Shown piece by piece: positions 12,101 to 24,339 of a DNA stretch of 64,000 nt. Positions within the stretch are counted from its first letter, which is position 1. Each line of letters begins with the position of its first letter. A program made the translations under genes and the position numbers. The notes beneath the pieces were generated by a model that saw only the letters and a list, made by a program, of their open reading frames with translations, was not told the origin of the DNA and made no database searches. The stretch is from Ciona intestinalis (Eukaryota; Chordata; Ascidiacea; Phlebobranchia; Cionidae), in contig NC_020168.2 of assembly GCF_000224145.3 (NCBI RefSeq), positions 3,638,561-3,702,560 on the forward strand, read 5' to 3'.

Positions 12101-15069
12101 TTTTGAGGCAGCTCTCACTTATTATTCACGGAGCATTAGTCTGTCACGGACAGCTGCGTCCATCAACAACAGAGCTCTGGCTTACATCAGACTGCAAAGG
12201 TGGAAGGAGGCTGAGTCAGACTGTAATGAAGTCAGTTTGCACTGGTTTAGATGACGTGGTCAGATATTTAATGGGTTATTGTTTCCATAGGTTTTACAGC
12301 TTGAGCCTGATAACTTGAAAGCAAGACTGAGGCGAGCCACTGCTCGAAAGGAACTGTTAAAATATATTGAAGCAAAGAACGATCTCAGCTTTGTATTGGA
12401 TAAGGTTGGTAGTAATAACTTGTTTTTCCGCATAAAGCTCTGTAAAGCTCTAGTGTCACTTAGAATATAAACTACAGAGTTGGTCTATTACTACATAACA
12501 CCAGAGGTGGTAATTTAATAAATAAATCAATAAATTGTGGACAAAGCGGCTTTACCTTTGTCCAGTTATCATAATAATGGATTTTTGTAATTTTCTGTTG
12601 TAAAAAAATTATAACGCAAGTTTTGTTTTGTGTAAAAAGGCTAAACACTGTTATTAAATTGGTAATATTGATTCATATCGCAACTAAACTTATTTTTTTG
12701 TAAAGGAGCCTCACAATACAAGGGCATCGAAAATCTTAGAAGAAGTTGAGCAAAATCTTTCAAAGAGTTCTTCTGGTGATGCGAGCCAGAGTTCGAGGAC
12801 TGGAAGAAAGATGATGATCGCTGAGGTTTCATCTGATGAGGAAGAAACTGATCCTCCAACCGCAAATCACTGTGAGATAAAGGAAAAAGACGTACCAGAT
12901 ACTGTACAGAGTGAAGTTGCACCTATATCTGCAACTGTCAATGGAGACGATACAGAAAAAGTTTCCAAGGATGACAAAGTAGGTCCAGGTGATGTTGAAA
13001 CTACATTTGCTGCAGAGGAGCCACATGTGGAACAGCCACCACCTGAAATGCCACAATCTGTGCTTAAAATTAAAAATTCTGGCAAAGAGTTATTTTTGAG
13101 TGGTCAATACGCTGATGCTGCACAGTTGTATACAAAAGCACTTAATACACTTCAGGCTTGTGCGGATAAGTCTCCGGATTTGGATCATAGCTGCAATATT
13201 GCACTTCTTTATAATAACAGAGCTGCGTGTCATTTAAAAGTAGGTGATGACAAGGCATGTATTGCTGATTGCAATGAGGTGCTTATACTGAAAGGAATGG
13301 ACACAAAGGCCTTAATTCGTCGTGCTTACGCATTTGAGCATATGGAGAAGTACCAGCAAGCATATTTGGATTTCAGGTCAGCTCAAACTGTAGATTGGTC
13401 CATCAAACAGGCACAAGATGGTGCTAACAGAGTTGCAAGCCATCTGAGAGATATACATGGCCCAAAGTGGAAATCTGTGTTAACAGGCGATCGTATGATA
13501 GTAACACAACATCAGAAAACTACCAATTCAAACCAAGAAGATGACACTAAACCAAGCGCTCAAAAACAATCGAAACCTGACTATGTTAAATCCACCATTA
13601 AACCAAATAATGTTCCAAAACAAGAAATTAAAAAAGAAAAATCCAACAAGAGTAAAAGACCGCAAAAATCAAAGGCAGTTCCAAAACAGAAGGCAGCTGG
13701 TAAGGCTGCAGGTGCCAAGGAGAAAAGTTCAAATCCAACAGAAGCAGATCGTGAAAAAAAGAAAGAAGAAATTCGTCGAAATCTCTTTGATTCATTGAAG
13801 AATAATGGAAACACAGAAGTAAAGAAAGGAAACTTTGAAAAAGCTGTTGAATGCTACACTAAATCTATGAATATATGCCCTGATGAGATAGCCAGTTATA
13901 CCAATCGTGCACTGTGTTACTTGAAACTTAACAAGCCAGTTTCTGCCATTGAAGATTGTACAGAAGCCATAAAACGCGATCCTAAAAATATCAAAGCAAT
14001 GTTCCGCAGAGCACAAGCAAATAAGAACCTTAAGAAGTACAAGCAAGCTCTTGATGATCTAAATAAAGTGTTGCAACTGGAGCCTGAGAATAAGTCCGCC
14101 CACGCTGAGCTGATGGTGGTCAGGAAATTAATGAACAACATAAATAATGAAGATTTTATCATCAAGCCATCTTCGACAACAAAAAGTCCAATGAAGAGTA
14201 AAGATGCTGCGAAGAAGGAAAAGAAGAGAAAGATCATCATAGAAGATGCAGATAGCGATGAGGAGGCTGTGAACATTAGTGAAAACAATGGTAAAGAGGA
14301 TACAGTTAAAACAACTCCAATAAAACCTGATATCGTCACAAATGGTGTTGCAAGCAAGGAGGAAGTTCAATCAAAACTTGAGAATATCAAACCTACTGTT
14401 GAACTCGAGGAAATAATGAAACAGCAAGTCCAAACAACTGAAGTTATTGAGAAAAAAACAGAACAAACTGAACCGAACTTAAAGCTCAAAGAGCCCGAAG
14501 AAATAAAACCAACTTTGGATAATCCTATAGTTACATCCACTAAAGATGGTGTTATATTACCTCAAGAAATAAAGTCACCGGTACAGCCAAATGAAGATAC
14601 CAAACCATCCATTCAGCCCCAGGACCCCTTGACACCCACTAATACATCAACCAACCATATTTACATGAACAATACAGCACCTTTTGTTTCTCCATATGAG
14701 TTTGGAAATGCATGGAACGCAGTGCAACCCAAACATGCTGTCAGCACATATAAGATGATACTTGACCGAGTGCCAGTTAAAAATATTCCAGAGCTGGTCA
14801 CCAACAAGACTACAGATCATATGATTGTCACATTTGCAAAGATAGCACGCTATCATCTCATTGCTGGGGTGAAAGAGGAAGTAGACAGAGCTTATGGCAT
14901 CCTCAGTTCTTTATCTTTGGCTCAACGTTTCAATATGGCGGCCATGTTTCTTTCTAAACCTGACAAGAAGCATGTGTCTGCTGCAATCGATGACTTAGAA
15001 GCTGCGTTGGACACTGGCTCCTTTACAAAAGCAGATGTCGAAAATTTAAGAGTTACATACATGCTTTAG
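9108..15069 (+). CDS. SPAG1: SPAG1-like TPR co-chaperone
   Basis: SPAG1 is a cytoplasmic HSP70/HSP90 co-chaperone needed to preassemble axonemal dynein arms. Eight exons join in phase: 9108-9206, 9461-9603, 9921-10057, 10565-10713, 11572-11671, 12097-12230, 12291-12404, 12706-15069, giving 1079 residues. The N-terminus (LDYQYIDNCSNIKELEKIL, then LRSGKDGYYP) matches the SPAG1 start; exon 4 has YDYKAWDKFDADKE, a motif shared with RPAP3. Three TPR blocks follow: exons 5-7, about 13070-13450, and about 13750-14140 (for example NRALCYLKL and NIKAMFRRA). They are separated by Lys- and Glu-rich linkers. The last ~130 residues, from PFVSPYEFGNAW, match the RPAP3_C domain. The last exon alone encodes over 70% of the protein. 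A polyadenylation signal AATAAA lies at 15394. The start codon is the first Met of the conserved N-terminus. Confidence 0.93.
10105..10260 (+). repeat. Degenerate SINE relic
   Basis: The segment holds worn copies of SINE landmarks: cagtggcacagttagtta (promoter box A area), gcctgtctgtaacccagaggtgatgag, and taatgggttgtctaaatt. It lies in SPAG1 intron 3. Confidence 0.45.
11040..11537 (+). mobile_element. 5'-truncated LINE, 3' end of ORF2
   Basis: The frame reads LLKLPRQTLRSILQVITGHG and then, after a frame change in an A-run, ICPVCGEEDETSFHYVGIC. This is the CCHC-like block that follows reverse transcriptase/RNase H in I-type LINEs, and it ends in a stop at 11440-11442. A short 3' tail follows and ends in tagaatagaatagaa, the simple repeat such LINEs often use. 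About 0.5 kb remains of an element that would be several kb. It sits in SPAG1 intron 4, in the sense orientation. Confidence 0.75.
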
Positions 15070-15465
15070 TAGATACTAAATTCTTCAAAAATGAATTACC
15101 ACTTAATTGATCCGTCATAAGCGATACATAAGATCCGCTCTTGTTCTGGACTATGGTCAAGTGAAAACTTTTCATATTTAACATAATAAATTTGTATGGA
15201 ATATCTTATTACAAAAGTATCCATTTATTTCTTTTTGTTGCTGTGTATCTTTTTAGTATGTTATTTTTATGTTTTACTATATTTTTATTTAACTTCAATC
15301 TGATTGGTTCCCTTGCTGGTATGCAACAATTATTCTTCTAAACTGTTTCGGTATGATATGTGTGAAACTACTCCTTGCTTTATTTAAGTTGTAAATAAAT
15401 GTTTGCAGCTTTGTTATCTATGACACAGCAGTTTTTAATCTGGGCTTCATGAATGGCCAACCTGA

Positions 15466-15700
15466 CGCCGTGTCACAGTGGTTAGGCCCCAATGTCCACC
15501 ATTGATTAGAGAGCTCGCATCAAACCATTGGGTACCGGGGCTTCATGTAAGGCCCGACCTGACGTCCGTGGAACATTAGTTCGAGGGTTCAGATCTAACT
15601 CATTCGGTACCGTCTTGATCTTTATAGCATTGTGGGCACGTGTGTTCTTGGCAAGACAGTTGGGAGTAATTATACTCAGTGGTCATGTTCAACATTTGTA
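15466..15700 (+). repeat. tRNA-derived SINE fragment
   Basis: It shows a box-A-like cgtgtcacagtggttaggcc, a box-B-like agttcgagggttcagat, and the downstream words attgtgggcacgtgtg and cttggcaagaca that recur in complete SINE copies of this window. The copy is diverged, and the head appears partly duplicated. Confidence 0.5.
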
Positions 15701-15771
15701 CACGTTTAGACTGTTAGTGTTAAAATATTTGTTTGGCATTAGAATTATATTGTCATACGCGGCCACAGAGG

Positions 15772-15890
15772 TATAATGGGGTGGGGGAGATGGGTCACCT
15801 TTACAATCTATTTTCTCGTTCCATTTGGTAGTGAGCAGAGAACAATCAAAGTATTATAAAACCGTATCCTCACGCCTGACTTAACTGTAG
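15772..15890. mobile_element. MITE, half copy
   Basis: It keeps one inverted end (ggggtgggggagatggg), the ttctcgttccatttggtagt core and the gtatcctcacg stretch; the other end is missing. Confidence 0.6.
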
Positions 15891-16134
15891 TATAATTATG
15901 TTACTTGTGCCACAAGCTAAAATGTTATACAGACTTTTCAGCCAGAGGAGCCAAAACTTATGCGTTGCAGTGTAACAGCTATATAAAAGCAGGTTTGTGA
16001 AATAGATTACGAATAAGTTCGGTGACCAGTTGGCACAAAACGATTGAAGCTCAGAAGTGAAAAAAAAACTAATTTTAATTTTCAAGAGCCAATATTTGTG
16101 CTAACGAAGATTTTAGGAATGGTTCGTCTCGTAT

Positions 16135-16215
16135 AAACGAATGTTAGCAGCGTCAGGCCTCGAACCCGAAATCCCATGGCTCAAACCAGGCTCGCTAACC
16201 ACTGAACCACGCGGC
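16135..16215 (-). repeat. tRNA-like SINE head
   Basis: On the minus strand it reads GTGGTTCAGTGGTTAGCGAG (box A) and, about 30 bp on, TTCGGGTTCGAGGCC (box B), then gacgctgctaac. This is an RNA polymerase III promoter pair of tRNA type. No tRNA cloverleaf end or CCA-proximal stem was found, so it is called a SINE head and not a tRNA gene. Confidence 0.55.
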
Positions 16216-17169
16216 GGATAACAGTTGCATATACATCTTCTTTCTTTCCTAATGCATATACGTGGAAGCGATGTCTCGGGAAGGTGCCGAACACATGACA
16301 GTTGTTTCGGCCGTAATATTTGGTAAGCTGGAAACTTTATAACGAGCGCCATGCGCATGCATATTAACTACATACTTGCACATATACGCAACGGGAGAAA
16401 GAATACGACCGTACCAAAATTGATGCAACACTTTTGGTAAAATAGACTTTACGGGGAGAAAAATTACAAGAATTGACAAAAGCACTGGAAACACTTGAAA
16501 TAACTTCGTAATCAACGTTGATTACCCTTTCCCGCCTCTTGTTCCCTGCATTGCTATTGGTCCGAGCAACATCGTTCTTTCAGTACACCTCACGCTGTGC
16601 ACAAGACGTGGCAGTTCAGACGCAGTTTATTCTGCACAGGATAAGGATTCTACTGCATGCAAAAAGTTAAGTATTATTTCAATAACTAATATTGTATTAC
16701 TTGATACCAAAGCACTATCTAAAAGTATCTATATACTAACTAGTAGAGTATAATGTTATTACAATTATTGTTCTTCTAATAATATTAATTTATTATTACA
16801 AATTTTATTTTAAAGTTTGAAAAGTTCGTCTTCGGAACGTTTCTTTATTACGTCGCTCGCAAAGAGGCCTCGGTTTATACGTTTTCTGCGTTCGTTGCGT
16901 CACAACCGCTGCGTTAACCGTTACGTCACGGTTTTTGTGAATGTCATCTTCTCATACTGCGTTGCATTTGGTGTTTCTCGCGAATATAACGTCATAGTTC
17001 CGTCGACGCCACGCGCCTATGACGTTACAACGCGCTTTTCTTTACACGCGTTTTTCCGCGACGTTTTGTTTATGCTGCCCCATGCGCGTTTCTCGACAAC
17101 GTAGGGCGCATTGCTTATATATTCTATTCTAATTTAAAATAACCTAAATTATATTTACGCTACGAGCGC

Positions 17170-18090
17170 GAACGAAGAGGCAAAGAAGACGAAAGAAATG
17201 GTGAGTTAATCACAATTGGCATTGTTACGTATACACCTGTTTTTTCCAGGCAGCAACGGAGATGTGACGTCACGAAGTGGTGATGACGAGACAGAAGAAC
17301 ACACTTCGTAAGTTTTTTTTTTGTTATTATGTTAAACCGTTTGTCACACTCTAAATATGTTTTAAAAATGTTTCATATTTTTAGAACATGGTACGTGACG
17401 CCACATAGAGGATTGAGCGGATCATAAAGCACGAAGTCGAAGGTGGTTATACGTAATAACATGTATACAATAAAAAATATAGAGTATTGTGGGGAAAGAT
17501 GTCGGGGACACCTTTAGCACATGATAATCAAATATTCTGATCGTTCTTTAGTTAAACAATTAACAACGGTCCATGTGGGTCTTGAGGATACGGTTTTATA
17601 ATTCTTTGAATGTTCTTTGTTCACTACCAATTGGGACGGCAAAATAGAATGAAAGGTGTCCCATTTTCTTCCACCCTATACTATACGATATAAAGTTTAA
17701 CAATTTTATTGTTTCAGAAAGAAAATATGATAAAGAAAAAGAAAAAAAAAACTCCCAAGGTATAGTGTGTAATATATATGTTACTAATACTATACAGAAA
17801 ACTTCTATACTTTATTAAAAGTTTCCGAATAAGAGTCAGTGTAATGTTTAAATTAAGCACTACTTAATCTAAACGTAATGTTTTTTAAAAATACACGAGA
17901 CAAAATAGAAATTAAAATACAATGCTCCAACAATGCAAGTAATGTCCAATATAAGATTGTGACGTAATCGGCTGTGGTGATGACGACGTATGCCTCGCCC
18001 TTGTGATGGAACTATTACGTTTGTTTTGCAGGCGAAGAATAAAGACGAAGACGCCAATATAGGAAAACGGTTTGAGGTTTTAAATATATA
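17170..18090 (+). ncRNA. Possible spliced non-coding transcript
   Basis: Five short purine-rich blocks are bounded by good splice sites: a donor gtgagt at 17202, ttttttccag before 17251 with donor gtaagt at 17309, atttttag before 17384, tttcag before 17719 with donor gtatag, and ttttgcag before 18033. Joining blocks by phase gives no frame that starts with Met and stays open, so a coding gene is not supported. It could instead be an untranslated leader of the downstream DHODH gene. Low certainty. Confidence 0.25.
17482..17686. mobile_element. MITE copy
   Basis: Near-complete copy. Both inverted ends are present (gtggggaaagatg and ccattttcttccaccctata) with the taacaacggt and gttctttgttcactacc core between them. 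Orientation is opposite to the 19.4-kb copy. Confidence 0.75.
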
Positions 18091-19268
18091 AGTGTTGTGT
18101 GTTTTTGTGTGCCTGTATTATTTGGTGTACTCTGTGTTATTTGTTACGCTGGACCTAATGTTGCCAGCGTTTTAGTCAGTCACTACTATGGTGCATTTTG
18201 CATGTCGTTGAAATATAAGCAATGAAACTATGGTGAACATCTTGTTGGATCAGATTAGTTATCGTACACACGAGAAACGCTGATTTGGGCCGAGAACGCC
18301 GTATTGGTACACAAATACTCGCGAAATATGAAACACATTTTACCTAAATCTTAAAATAAAAATGTCTTCATCCTTTAAAAGTAAACATGTAAAAAAAACT
18401 TTTCCATAAAGCATGATTGTAACGCTGGCCACGTTACAATTACGCTACGTCGAGGGTTCTTTGACCCCACCTACGGTGCGGTTACGTAGAGGCCGGTTTA
18501 GTTACGTTTAAAGCTGCGGGTTTGTTACGTGGACGTCGCCGCAAAGCTATACAGTGGTGCTACGCTCGGTTATATAGACCACTGTGATAGTGCGGTTCGT
18601 AACAACCAATGCAGTCTTTCGTAACGGCCGATGTGGTGCGTAACATCCGGACGATATTATATTATGTGAAGATATAACGAGAGTATCGCGGTACCAATAT
18701 GACGACTTGCCTTGTAATTGGGACGACTCCTTGTGTTTAGACATTCAATATGATGTACACTGCAGATTATCCTTCAAGATTTAAACCATATTTTCATTGC
18801 AGGTGTTTCAATGATTATGTTCGTGTTATAATTACCATTTTGTAATATTGTCCCATTTTTGTATGAATGAGCTGTTGTGTGTATAGAATTATTGCACGTT
18901 TTGTGTTGTCTGTCACACGTTGTTAATGTATTATATATTTATGTTGCACATTTCCAGGTGCATTCGTTGTATTATTTTTTTTCGTTGTATTATTTTTTTT
19001 CCCCGGGTTTCTTTAACCTGCGTGGACAGTAATATCCCGCAAGGGTTTCTCACCTAAGTAGAAACCCATTACCATTGGCTGGGGGCTTGTCGTGCCGTAG
19101 TGGCTTTCCACCAACGCCAGCCACACAAACTATGAAGGTATTTTAATCCTGTTTTTATTTTTCAGAACGCAGTTGTATTTGGTCGGATCTCTGGCATATG
19201 CTGTATGGTTTACTAGCACCATTGCATTTTTACACGCCCGGACATAAAATATAGGCTTCACTGTTAAT

Positions 19269-19360
19269 AAATATACATTGATCAAAAGTTAAACTGAAAA
19301 GAGTTGGAAGTAGTTAAATATACATTGATCAAAAGTTAAACTGAAAAGAGTTGGAAGTAT
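19269..19360. repeat. 47-bp tandem duplication
   Basis: Two directly adjacent, nearly identical units of 47 bp, each containing atacattgatcaaaagtt and aagagttggaagta. The near identity suggests a recent duplication. Confidence 0.85.
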
Positions 19361-19380
19361 TTTGTTACCGTTGTATTGTG

Positions 19381-19565
19381 TAGTAGGAGGGGGGAAGGAT
19401 GGGACATCTTTTCATTTAATTTTCTTGTCCAGTTTGATAGTAAACAAAGAATAACACAACCGCATCCTTAAGACTCCCATAGACCCTTGTTAATTGTTTA
19501 AACCAGGATTACGATATTTAGATATTACGTGTTAAATGTGTCCCATCTTATCCCGCAGAACTATA
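19381..19565. mobile_element. MITE copy
   Basis: Both ends are recognisable (tagtaggaggggggaagg and gtgtcccatcttatcccgc); internal sequence is diverged (ccgcatccttaagactccc). Confidence 0.75.
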
Positions 19566-19915
19566 TTATTTTAATCCCGAACATTTCGGTTAAGGTAAAC
19601 TCTAACGCAACATTTCCGCCTTACAAAGATTTAAACACGGAGCAGTTAATGCTTAAAATACAGGTGAACAAACCCGTTTTTAAACGTTCATAGTAGACCT
19701 TACAGTCAATCGTTGCAGTACACTTGTTTTTGTCCCCTTGTGTTGTATAGATTTCTATGACCCACCGGGAAAAACCACCTGTCGGGGTTTTACGTTTTTA
19801 ACTGTGTTGTGTAATAAGTAAATCGGTATACAACTAATATCTGTGTATTTGTATAATACGCGGAAGAAAAACGCAAATAGATCTGTTGCTAAAACTGAGG
19901 TTATTGGAGCAATAA

Positions 19916-22900
19916 ATGTCGAAGGTAATGCTAATTAAATATTGGGCCAAAACTAATGTTACTGAAATCGTGTAAAGTTTTATTAAATGAATGAATGTAA
20001 CTTATTTTATCCTCGCGTGGCCGGAAAACGACAGTCGTTATCACACGGGTTTAACACCTCGTGCCAGCTTACATGTATGTTACCTTGTGGGTGATTATTT
20101 TTTGGGACGATTTTTTTTTTTTCATGTGTGGTTAATAATTTGGACAACCCATTAGTGACTACTTTGAGCAATTGCCGTTAAGTGTCTTGCCCAAGGACAC
20201 GTACGCCCACAATGGTAGCAGCGACAGGCCTTGAACCCATTACCTAATGGTCATCAGGCAGGCGCGCTAACCACTACGCCACGGCACCGGACATGATACG
20301 TTTTTAAAATGTGTGACAGTGTTACAATATCTGAACATGTAGTTTTATATTTTGCTGTGCATTGTGTAGTTTTTAATTACTGTGCTAATTTTTATATGTG
20401 CATTCTGGAATGTTTACAAACTTACTACATTAAAAACAGTTACGGGAAACTGCTGCTCTGTTTCTTGGAGCAATCCCAGTTTTCTTGGGATATGAAACGT
20501 GGAAAGGAGATGAGAAATTCTACTCTAATATATTGATGCCAGCGATCCACAACTGTTTTAGTCCTGAAACTGCTCACAACCTAGCAATAAAACTACTTTC
20601 ATTGGGTTTGGTGCCGAAAGGGAAAAATGAGCAGTATGATAAACTAGTACGTTTATTATGTCCTAATAAAACTGTTACAAAAGTGTTGACTTATATAAGT
20701 TGTTTCTTCGAGTGTAATTATTTTTCTGCTATAAAAAAGTCAAGCTAGTTTACTTTAGTTTTACAAAACCAAATTGTGTAGCTTTGACAAGTTACAATGC
20801 CTAAAAATTACCTGTTTCACTAAAATTCCTAAGTTACTGTTTGTGATTCAATAAACATGCGTCATGTTTATTTTAGAGTTTGGATTTGAAATTTAGGACG
20901 TTTATTAACCAACATATATTTCACAATGCTACGCTCCACCATTTTTTCTTTGGTTATTTTAAAGTTTTGGTTTAAAATTTGAACTTACAATTTAATTCAC
21001 AATGCTCGAATACATATTATTTTTTCTTTAGTCCTGCAAAGTGTTTGGACAAACCTTCTCAAATCCACTCGGTATTGCAGCTGGGTTTGATAAACATGCT
21101 GAAGCAATTGATGGATTAAATAAGCTTGGTTTCGGATTTGTTGAAGTCGGAAGTATAACTCCCCTGCCACAAGAAGGCAATGCAAAACCAAGGGTGTTTC
21201 GCTTACCAGAGGATAAAGTGGTTATTAACAGGTTAGGTATAAATTATAAAATGTTTTTTTTTGTGGAAAATATCATTTTTTTAATTTTTATAAAATCTGA
21301 CATAACGTTCAAGCCAGTAATGCCACTATCAACACTATAAATATTTAGGTGTAAAACAAGGGTAATAAAACATAAGTTGTCAAAATTTTTTCAACTTTCA
21401 ATGTTTGTTGGGCTGTTCATTTAGCTGGTGACCACTGAAAAATAGGTCTTCGTTAAGATGTCAATTTTTTTTCTCGCTGTAAACCAGTGTATAATTTTTT
21501 GATAGATCGCGATTAGCGGATTATGTTGAAAAAATAACTTTGAAAATGCGACATAACTTTTAACATCAATTTTTAATTGCAGGTACGGCTTTAATAGCTG
21601 TGGTCATGATGCTGCTGCTGCGAGATTAGACAAGCTTACAAAAGGTAATATAGCTTGTTGATGTATAGTGTAACATAAACAGATGCAAAACACTTTTCAA
21701 CACTGTTTCAGGCAGCTCATTTGTCTGCTAGGTGTAGCGACCGCGCTTATTTTTATTCAACTTAATGTAAATATATTTTTACTTGTAAGCGTGTTTAAAC
21801 AACTGTTGTTTTGTCGCTATATTCTGTCGTTTTTTAAATATTTCTAAATCTTTGCTACCATAATCCAAAAGACAAATAAAGTTCTTGTTATAGGTACAAT
21901 TGTGCTGGGTGTGAATCTGGGAAAAAATAAAGAATCCACTGATTTTACAAAAGATTACACAGATGGTGTTACTAAGCTGGGAAAATATGCTGATTATATC
22001 GTTATTAATGTTTCAAGTCCAAACACCCCAGGTTTAAGGTCTTTGCAAGGCAGGCAAAACCTACAGGATTTGTGCACAAATGTAAGTTAAAGATATTATA
22101 TGCGGATATACCAAAAGTTCGCAATTACTTATATTCTTGCTAAACTCATATTTTTCAGCCTGTTCCACAGCACACAAGTTTTTTTTCAAATTTCACAACT
22201 TGCCAACATTTTTTGTTGCCTAATGCCAACATTTTTTGTAGCCCATGAAAACATTTATGTGTGACGAAAAAAAGCATTGATAAACTGTTCATAAAAAATC
22301 AAAAAAAAAGTTTTTCTTATTATTGTAAACTTCTGTATGTGATGAATGTATTAACAGGTTGTGACTGTGAAGGAGGGTCTACCAAACAAGCCATCCATAT
22401 TGGTTAAAATTGCTCCTGATTTAACAGAAGATGATAAACAAGATATTGCTTATGCTTTGCTGCAGGTTAATGTTTATTTTTAAAATTCGAAAAATTTGCT
22501 CAATATATTTGCAAGGACTTGTAATTTTCACCAATTGTGTATAGTTTGCAAAAGTGATAGTTCAGAAATGTAACTTATTTATCCCCAAATGCAACTATAG
22601 TTGTTATAATATCAGTGTTTTGTTTCACACATCCTGTGCCCCCTTACGAATTACAGCATAAATGGAATGAGGCATTTAATATTTATAGACTTTAGCTGTG
22701 CTCTACAGTGTATGGCTGTAATATTAACCAAAATTGCATAGGGAATTTGTATGTCTATTGTTGTTACTGCAGAATATTAACCAAAAATTGCCAAAAGAAA
22801 ACAAAACATTTAGAAAGTGCCTATGCTAAATATAAGAATGAACATAAGGATAATTTAACCAGAAACACAGTGTTTGATGTGGTTTTTATCTTTCACCATT

Positions 22901-24082
22901 ATATTATTTAATAAACCAGAGTAAAGTTGACGGTTTGATCGTAAGCAACACAACAGTAGCAAGACCCAGTACACTGGTGAACTCACATAAGTCCGAACGT
23001 GGTGGATTAAGTGGTAAACCACTTTGTGAAGTGAGCACAAAACTAGTTGCTGATATGTACAAGCTTACTGATGGTAGGAGACATCATTTTTATTATTTAT
23101 ACAATATTTTTTTATTTCAATTGACTGAAAATGGTTGTGTTTTCATTTTCAAAGTATCAGTGTTGTCAACATATGTGTCCTTGGTCAAGACCTTTTTTTT
23201 ATTCCCAATAACACTTAACAGTAATTGTCCGGCGCCGTGGCATATTGGTTAGCGCACCTGCCCCTGTAACCAAGAGGTAATGAGTTAAAGGCTCGATGCT
23301 GCTACCATTGTTGGGGGCGTATGTGTCCTAAGGCAAGAAACTTAACGGCAATTGCTCCAACCCAGTGGTCACTAATGGTTGTCCAAATTATCAGCCATAC
23401 ATAAAAAACAAAAACAACAATTACCTACAAAGTAACATACATGGTAACTCGTAAGCTGGCACAAGGTGTTAAACCCGTGTAATAACGACTGTCGTTTTCC
23501 GGCTACGCGAGGATAAAGTAAGTTACATTTAATTCAAATCAATTCAATTGCTCTAACCAGGGGGTCACTAATGGGTAATAAGTAACTTGTTGTACAAATT
23601 TTACACCTTGCTTTTTCTGTGCGTAATAATATTGATATGTATGATTGAATGTAAACTTATTTTAAATGCTTGCTTGGACAACTGTAGTCGTTATAACACA
23701 GGTGTTCTGTTTCACACGTTGCGCCAGCTTAGGAGTAACCACATGTCATTTTGTGGGTAATTTTGTAAATTTTGTAATCAATGGTTGACAATTTAGACAA
23801 AGCCATAGAGTACCACTTGGTTGGATCAGTGAATACATCATAATAAATAGCTTATCTTTTTTGTTTCCAGGCAAACTGCCCATCATCGGTGTTGGTGGTA
23901 TATGGAATGGTAAAGATGCTTATGATAAAATCAAAGCTGGTGCATCCTTGATACAAATATATACCTCATTAATATATGAAGGGCCTCCCTTAGTTGGAAA
24001 AATAAAAAGAGAACTAAATCAACTTTTAGAAAAAGATGGGTTTACTAATGTAGCTGAAGCTGTTGGGGCAGACCATAAGTGA
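19916..24082 (+). CDS. DHODH: Dihydroorotate dehydrogenase (quinone), mitochondrial
   Basis: It oxidises dihydroorotate to orotate, the fourth step of pyrimidine synthesis, passing electrons through FMN to ubiquinone at the inner mitochondrial membrane. Eight exons join in phase: 19916-19924, 20440-20646, 21032-21231, 21583-21644, 21894-22081, 22358-22465, 22920-23073, 23871-24082, giving 379 residues, close to the usual ~395. The start (MSK, then [18 protein letters not shown]) supplies the short hydrophobic anchor of class 2 enzymes. Family motifs are in order: [63 protein letters not shown] (containing the catalytic-base Ser region), [30 protein letters not shown] and the C-terminal GADHK. 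The first exon was chosen because ATGTCGAAG followed by gtaatg is the nearest upstream ATG block with a phase-0 donor, and exon 2 has no Met before the conserved region. Confidence 0.96.
19990..20290 (-). repeat. tRNA-derived SINE, near full length
   Basis: On the minus strand it runs from ccggtgccgtggcg through box A (gtggttagcgcgcctgcc) and box B (gggttcaaggcctgtcgctg) to a tail with gataacgactgtcgttttcc and ataaaataagttacattcat. It lies in DHODH intron 1. Confidence 0.85.
23229..23532 (+). repeat. tRNA-derived SINE, near full length
   Basis: It starts ccggcgccgtggcatattgg, with box A ggttagcgcacctgcc and box B aaaggctcgatgctgc. The body has cggcaattgctcc and attatcagccatacat, and the tail taataacgactgtcgttttc then taagttacatt. 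It lies in the last DHODH intron. Confidence 0.85.
23640..23808 (-). repeat. SINE tail fragment
   Basis: On the minus strand it shows the SINE body and tail words (tggttgtc-like, aaaacacctgtgttataacg region) in degraded form. It follows the SINE at 23229 in opposite orientation, so the two could pair. Confidence 0.5.
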
Positions 24083-24147
24083 TACTGCCGTGTATTCTCT
24101 ATGTCTATACAATCGTAGTATATTGTACATCGCCCCAAAAGAATATA

Positions 24148-24339
24148 TAGTAGGTCGGGGGAAGATGGGACACCTTTTGATTCTATTTTCTCGTCCCATT
24201 CGGTAGTAAACAAAGATCCTACAAACAATTTAAAACCGTATCCTCACGACTCTCAAAGACCGTTGTTAATTGTTTAAAACACGATCAGTATATTTGGACA
24301 TTATGTGCTAAAGGTGTCCCATCTTCCCCCACCCTACTA
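24148..24339. mobile_element. MITE copy, complete
   Basis: A well-preserved member. The 5' end is tagtaggtcgggggaagatg and the 3' end catcttcccccaccctacta, about 28 bp inverted, with the cggtagtaaacaaag and gtatcctcacgactctc core. It lies between the convergent ends of DHODH and the DJ-1-like gene. Confidence 0.9.

Larger units (their letters stand above)
15070..19915. other. Long intergenic region between SPAG1 and DHODH
   Basis: No convincing coding gene was found in this 4.8 kb. It contains SINE heads near 15.5 and 16.2 kb, MITE copies at 15.8, 17.5 and 19.4 kb, a tandem duplication at 19.3 kb, and a stretch at 17.2-18.1 kb with several good splice sites. The 16.8-17.1 and 18.4-18.7 kb parts are rich in ACGT-containing words (gttacg, cgtcac) without an assignable role. 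Confidence 0.55.

Noticed and set aside
9108-15069. Assignment as RPAP3 instead of SPAG1
   Set aside because: The RPAP3_C domain and TPRs are shared, but the N-terminal LDYQYIDNCSNIKELEKIL block and three TPR groups fit SPAG1.
16135-16215. Candidate tRNA gene on the minus strand
   Set aside because: Box A and box B are present, but no acceptor-stem pairing or anticodon arm could be drawn; it matches SINE heads elsewhere in the window.
16817-17104. 95-codon frame with Arg/Phe-rich product
   Set aside because: Composition reflects the ACGT-rich DNA; no domain and no conserved motif recognised.
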